64,000 nt of DNA, taken from NCBI GenBank assembly GCA_023374045.1, contig CM041776.1, positions 280,177,999 through 280,241,998 of the forward strand. The letters run 5' to 3'. This DNA is from Limonium bicolor. Its lineage: Eukaryota > Streptophyta > Magnoliopsida > Caryophyllales > Plumbaginaceae. The translations under genes and the position numbers were made by a program. Under the pieces are notes generated by a model. It worked only from the letters and a program-made list of their open reading frames with translations. It searched no databases and was not told where the DNA came from. This document shows positions 63,465 to 64,000 of the stretch, piece by piece (the first letter of the stretch is position 1; each line of letters begins with the position of its first letter).

Positions 63465-64000
63465 TGAAATACCCCAAACCTTAATATATTGTTTAAACAC
63501 TTAAATATGGTATATTAAGACTAAAAAGAGTCTTAGAAACATTAGTAAACAAATTTAAACAAAAGAAAACACAAGATGTGCTTTAAGGTCAATAAAGGCC
63601 AAAATGTGCTCTAAGCTTGGGGTAAGCTTGGTTAAGACCTAATGAACTTACCAAGATCTTAATTATATGCTAATGAACATATTAAACCAATTACCAAAGA
63701 AAAACCAAGCTTGAAAACAAGTTTAAACACAAAATGTGCTTTAAGGAGTCTTAAAGCACATTTTTGAAAAATTGTCTTGTAAATGAGTTTTGAGTGGCTA
63801 GATGTCCATCATTACTCTTAAATATATATGTGTACTATATAATATCACATTTGGATGTCTATATCAATGGGAAATCAAAAATTTCACTTCTATGTGCCTT
63901 GTTTTCATGAATAGTGATTTTAATAAGCTATTTGTAACATATGTTGTATAAGTAATTAAATGTTCAACAAAGACTAAAATACCCTCATACTACTATTGGG
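63465..64000 (+). mobile_element. G1-related Ty3/gypsy LTR, partial, plus orientation
   Basis: TGAAATACCCCAAACCTT at 63465 and the next 500 bases match, with roughly 10-15% differences by eye, the reverse complement of 9856-9330. This is the start of a 5' LTR or a solo LTR of a G1 relative, orientation opposite to G1. It continues past the window. The 5 bases before it (CGGAC) would be one copy of its target duplication. Confidence 0.9.

Overview
The window is nuclear DNA of a flowering plant, probably a eudicot. It is almost entirely a nested stack of transposable elements. The evidence is LTR elements with plant-type primer sites (tRNA-iMet, tRNA-Arg, tRNA-Asp), several CACTA (En/Spm) transposons with TNP2 transposases, and captured plant gene fragments (ALOG/LSH and PDS5). 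I found no intact host gene, rRNA, tRNA gene or CRISPR array. Only about 83 bp (46328-46410) lies outside a recognisable element.

Nest 1 (1-46327). The scaffold is an old plus-strand CACTA element, called A here. Its left end is outside the window and its right terminus is at 46327. Its TNP2 gene and its second gene are decayed and broken up by later insertions: a Ty3/gypsy element G1 (to 9856), a hAT-like element (10213-10970), an LTR-like insertion (12453-14993, TSD GAACC) that itself holds an Athila-like solo LTR (13018-14845, TSD GAATG), a gene-fragment-carrying Pack-CACTA (15029-20397, TSD ACA), a second CACTA, B2 (23032-41215, TSD TTT), which is itself split by a Tat/Ogre-like LTR element (25032-33627, TSD ATCGC), and a Tekay-like solo LTR (43142-45574, TSD CTTAC).

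Nest 2 (46411-64000). A non-autonomous Athila-like LTR element on the minus strand has its left LTR at 46411-48142, a 392-codon ORF of unknown function, a tRNA-Asp primer site, and its right LTR from 51154. A 10.9 kb CACTA element, B1 (51266-62186, TSD TAT), sits inside the right LTR; the left LTR preserves the empty site. B1 is the best-preserved CACTA: TNP2 has one frame break, and the second gene ends in a Ulp1-like protease domain with His, Asp and Cys visible. The right LTR is broken again at 63465 by an LTR related to that of G1, in the opposite orientation.

The most unusual feature is in G1: a 205-codon uninterrupted AlkB-like Fe(II)/2-oxoglutarate dioxygenase ORF (3519-4136, minus) between gag and pol, on their strand, with its metal and co-substrate residues present, while the surrounding pol carries many lesions. 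The second is a 38-bp palindrome with a 72-74 bp period that occurs four times in each of two LTRs of different lineages (G1 and the Athila-like solo LTR), with looser CGGAC-based arrays in three other LTR families here.

All family assignments come from reading motifs. No database search was run.
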